Assembly: GCA_964567085.1 (NCBI GenBank)
Contig: CAZMKU010000088.1
Coordinates: 1-6,742 of the forward strand
Source: SVTX01 sp964567085
GTDB taxonomy: Bacteria; Bacillota; Clostridia; Oscillospirales; CAG-272
DNA: 6,742 nucleotides
Reading direction: 5' to 3'
Shown here in pieces: positions 5,199-6,742 of this stretch. The notes under the pieces are model-generated. The model had not been told where the DNA came from. It saw nothing but the letters and a program-made list of their open reading frames with translations, and did no database searches. The position numbers and the translations under genes were made by a program. The first letter of the stretch is position 1. Each line of letters begins with the position of its first letter.

Positions 5199-6665
5199 AT
5201 GAAAAGGTTAATTACTGTTTTTCTTATATTGGCGATTATCCTTTCTTTTGCTTCTTGCGGATCAGACAAATGCACGGATGATAATGTAACGACCGATTCA
5301 GGCGGTTCTGATACGCTCGGCGGCGCCGATGAGGTGACTACGGGAGAAGAGCCCGTTGCGGAAAGCGATCCCGCCACGATAAACGGCGTGAGTATTGCTG
5401 ACTATAAGATAGTTTACGATGCGGAGGGGCTTGATTACAACAAGCGCGCCTCTGAATATATTCAAAGTGAAATAATGAATCGCTCGGGCATAGCTCTTGA
5501 GATGGTTGACGACTCTGCGGCTGTGAGCGAGCACGAGATAATCGTCGGCGAGACCTCGAGAGAAATATCGGCGGAGCTTGACGCCGAATGTCAGGGACTT
5601 GAGTTTTCCATGCTTGTAAAGAACGGAAATATAGCCCTTGAGGGAGATTATTTTATTATTGCGGCGGCGGCTTACTATTTTGTGGATACGTATGGCTTTT
5701 ATGCGGGCGATGAGGTTACCGTGACCGACGGCGTATCCGTACACGAGCCCATTGTAAAGGAAGCAAAGAATTTCATTATTCTTATCGGAGACGGTATGGG
5801 TGTAAATCATACCCTGCTTTTCGAGCAGCTTGAGGATACGACGGAATATAGCGATAATGAGAGCTTCTTCTACGGCTATCTTTTCCCAAGCCACGGCTTT
5901 TCCCGAACCGCGTCTCTTTCGGGAGTCACCGACAGCGCGGCGGGCGGTACGGCAATTTCGTGCGGCACGAAGACCTACAACGAGTACGTGGGACTGAACC
6001 GAGACGGCGAAGAAATTCAGTCTCTTACCGAGCTTGCTATAACCTTGGGTATGGCAACGGCGGTAATGTCAACGGAGAATAAAACGGGCGCGACCCCCGC
6101 AACCTTCTCGGCTCACACTATGGACAGAGATGACACGCTTGAGATCGTAGAGTATCAGACATATCTTTATCTTGAATACGGCACGATAGTTGACTGCGGA
6201 TATGATTATTATACTCTGAACGGTATAAATAAGACCATAGAAAAGCATATTACGGATACGCTCAATAAGGTGGCATCCGACGAGGACGGATTCTTCCTTA
6301 TGTACGAGGAGGCGCATATAGACAAGCATTCCCATAATAACGATATGAATAAGACGTTTGAGGCGGTGCTCCGTTTTAATCAGGCGATAGCGAGATTTAT
6401 GGAATTTGCATTCTATAATCCCGAAACCTTCATTCTTATAACCGCCGATCACGAAACAGGTGGGCTTTTACCCGATGAGGACGGCGCGTTTGCATATAAT
6501 ACCGAGGAGCATACCTTGGCAGACGTTCCGATCTTCGCTTACGGATACGGCAGCGAGCTTTTCAACGGACAGACAGTTGAGAATATCCAGATAGGTCAGA
6601 CGGTAGCGAGCTTTTGGGGAGTTTATGATTTCGGAGATCAGAGCGAGTTTGGTTATTTGAAATAA
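5199..6665 (+). CDS. Lipoprotein alkaline phosphatase with extra N-terminal domain
   Basis: A 488-residue exported alkaline phosphatase (phosphomonoester hydrolase). Residues 1-20 are a lipoprotein signal (MKR, hydrophobic core, FASC) with Cys20 as the lipid anchor. A Ser/Thr/Gly/Asp/Glu-rich linker runs to about 57. Residues 60-185 form an extra domain (see findings), and the catalytic domain starts at about 190. By comparison with E. coli PhoA, the nucleophile is S246 (VTDSAAG), with the phosphate-binding R310. Zn ligands are D375, H379 and H438 at one site and D198 (IGDGMG), D417 and H418 (TADH) at the other. Mg ligands are D198, T299 and E370. Spacings S246-G297, G297-R310 and E370-D375-H379 match E. 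coli exactly. The E. coli D153 position is G297, while K328 is kept as K376. It is the last gene of the apparent operon, with GGAGG four bases before the ATG. No Pho box was seen upstream. Confidence 0.93.
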   Translation: MKRLITVFLILAIILSFASCGSDKCTDDNVTTDSGGSDTLGGADEVTTGEEPVAESDPATINGVSIADYKIVYDAEGLDYNKRASEYIQSEIMNRSGIALEMVDDSAAVSEHEIIVGETSREISAELDAECQGLEFSMLVKNGNIALEGDYFIIAAAAYYFVDTYGFYAGDEVTVTDGVSVHEPIVKEAKNFIILIGDGMGVNHTLLFEQLEDTTEYSDNESFFYGYLFPSHGFSRTASLSGVTDSAAGGTAISCGTKTYNEYVGLNRDGEEIQSLTELAITLGMATAVMSTENKTGATPATFSAHTMDRDDTLEIVEYQTYLYLEYGTIVDCGYDYYTLNGINKTIEKHITDTLNKVASDEDGFFLMYEEAHIDKHSHNNDMNKTFEAVLRFNQAIARFMEFAFYNPETFILITADHETGGLLPDEDGAFAYNTEEHTLADVPIFAYGYGSELFNGQTVENIQIGQTVASFWGVYDFGDQSEFGYLK

Positions 6666-6688
6666 AGCTAAAAAACAGAGAGCGCAAG

Positions 6689-6721
6689 TAGCGTGATGTC
6701 CTTAACGGACAAATCACGCTA
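6689..6721. repeat. Hairpin element B, related to element A
   Basis: The arms TAGCGTGAT (6689-6697) and ATCACGCTA (6713-6721) pair over 9 bp. GTCC (6698-6701) then pairs with GGAC (6707-6710) around a TTAAC loop, leaving A6711-A6712 as a bulge. It begins 24 bases after the phosphatase stop codon. No T-tract follows on the plus strand (AACTAAGTTTGCC), so if it terminates transcription it does so weakly or by another route. It shares the GCGT..TGTCCTTAA left arm and the ACGCTAA end with element A at 26-54. Confidence 0.6.
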
Positions 6722-6742
6722 ACTAAGTTTGCCCTCCCGGCA

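Noticed and set aside
4655..5377. A 240-codon open frame on the minus strand across the membrane protein and the phosphatase start
   Set aside because: It is antisense to two well-supported genes, crosses their boundary, has no ribosome binding site or family motifs, and has a composition (Ser/Pro/Val-rich then His/Arg-rich) typical of a shadow frame.
5298..5894. A 198-codon minus-strand open frame inside the phosphatase gene
   Set aside because: It is fully antisense to a region coding for recognisable phosphatase sequence and shows no recognisable domain or promoter.
6689..6742. Element B as a classical intrinsic terminator of the phosphatase gene
   Set aside because: The stem is good but the following bases are AACTAAGTTTGCC with no U-tract, and the sibling hairpin at 26-51 also lacks one, so a structured repeat explains both better.

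Overview
The window reads as chromosomal DNA from a low-to-mid GC Gram-positive, most likely an uncultured gut-type member of the Clostridia. This is an inference from the consensus sigma-A-like promoters (TTGACA/TATAAT, extended -10), strong AGGAGG-type ribosome binding sites, a VanZ-like protein, a lipoprotein-type alkaline phosphatase and an iron-sulfur aldo/keto reductase of a kind common in anaerobic Clostridia. There is no rRNA or tRNA gene, transposase, CRISPR array or phage gene to fix the taxonomy.

Layout. On the minus strand at the left is a VanZ-like membrane protein (51-533). A divergent intergenic region (534-710) carries one good promoter for each direction. On the plus strand are two tandem MATE-family multidrug/cation antiporters of different subtypes: a NorM-like one (711-2081) and a MepA/DinF-like one (2122-3429). 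They are separated by only 40 bases, and a strong terminator-like hairpin runs almost into the ribosome binding site of the second gene. A promoter buried in the 3' end of the second MATE gene then appears to drive a three-gene unit: an aldo/keto reductase with two C-terminal 4Fe-4S cluster motifs (3473-4591), a four-helix membrane protein resembling DUF2975 (4616-5182), and an exported lipoprotein alkaline phosphatase with an extra N-terminal domain (5199-6665). These three genes have short gaps (24 and 16 bases), each with its own Shine-Dalgarno, and no terminator between them.

The genes do not form an obvious single pathway. The window looks like an envelope/stress-type chromosomal neighbourhood: two efflux pumps, a redox enzyme and a surface phosphatase. 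I see no evidence of a new defence or mobile system. The most interesting non-coding signal is a pair of related hairpins, one at each end of the window (26-51 and 6689-6721). They share the same left-arm backbone and 3' tail and differ by paired, compensatory base changes in the stem, which suggests a structured dispersed element placed at gene 3' ends.

Three start sites were revised from the longest possible reading frame using Shine-Dalgarno spacing: GTG at 711, ATG at 2122 and ATG at 4616.
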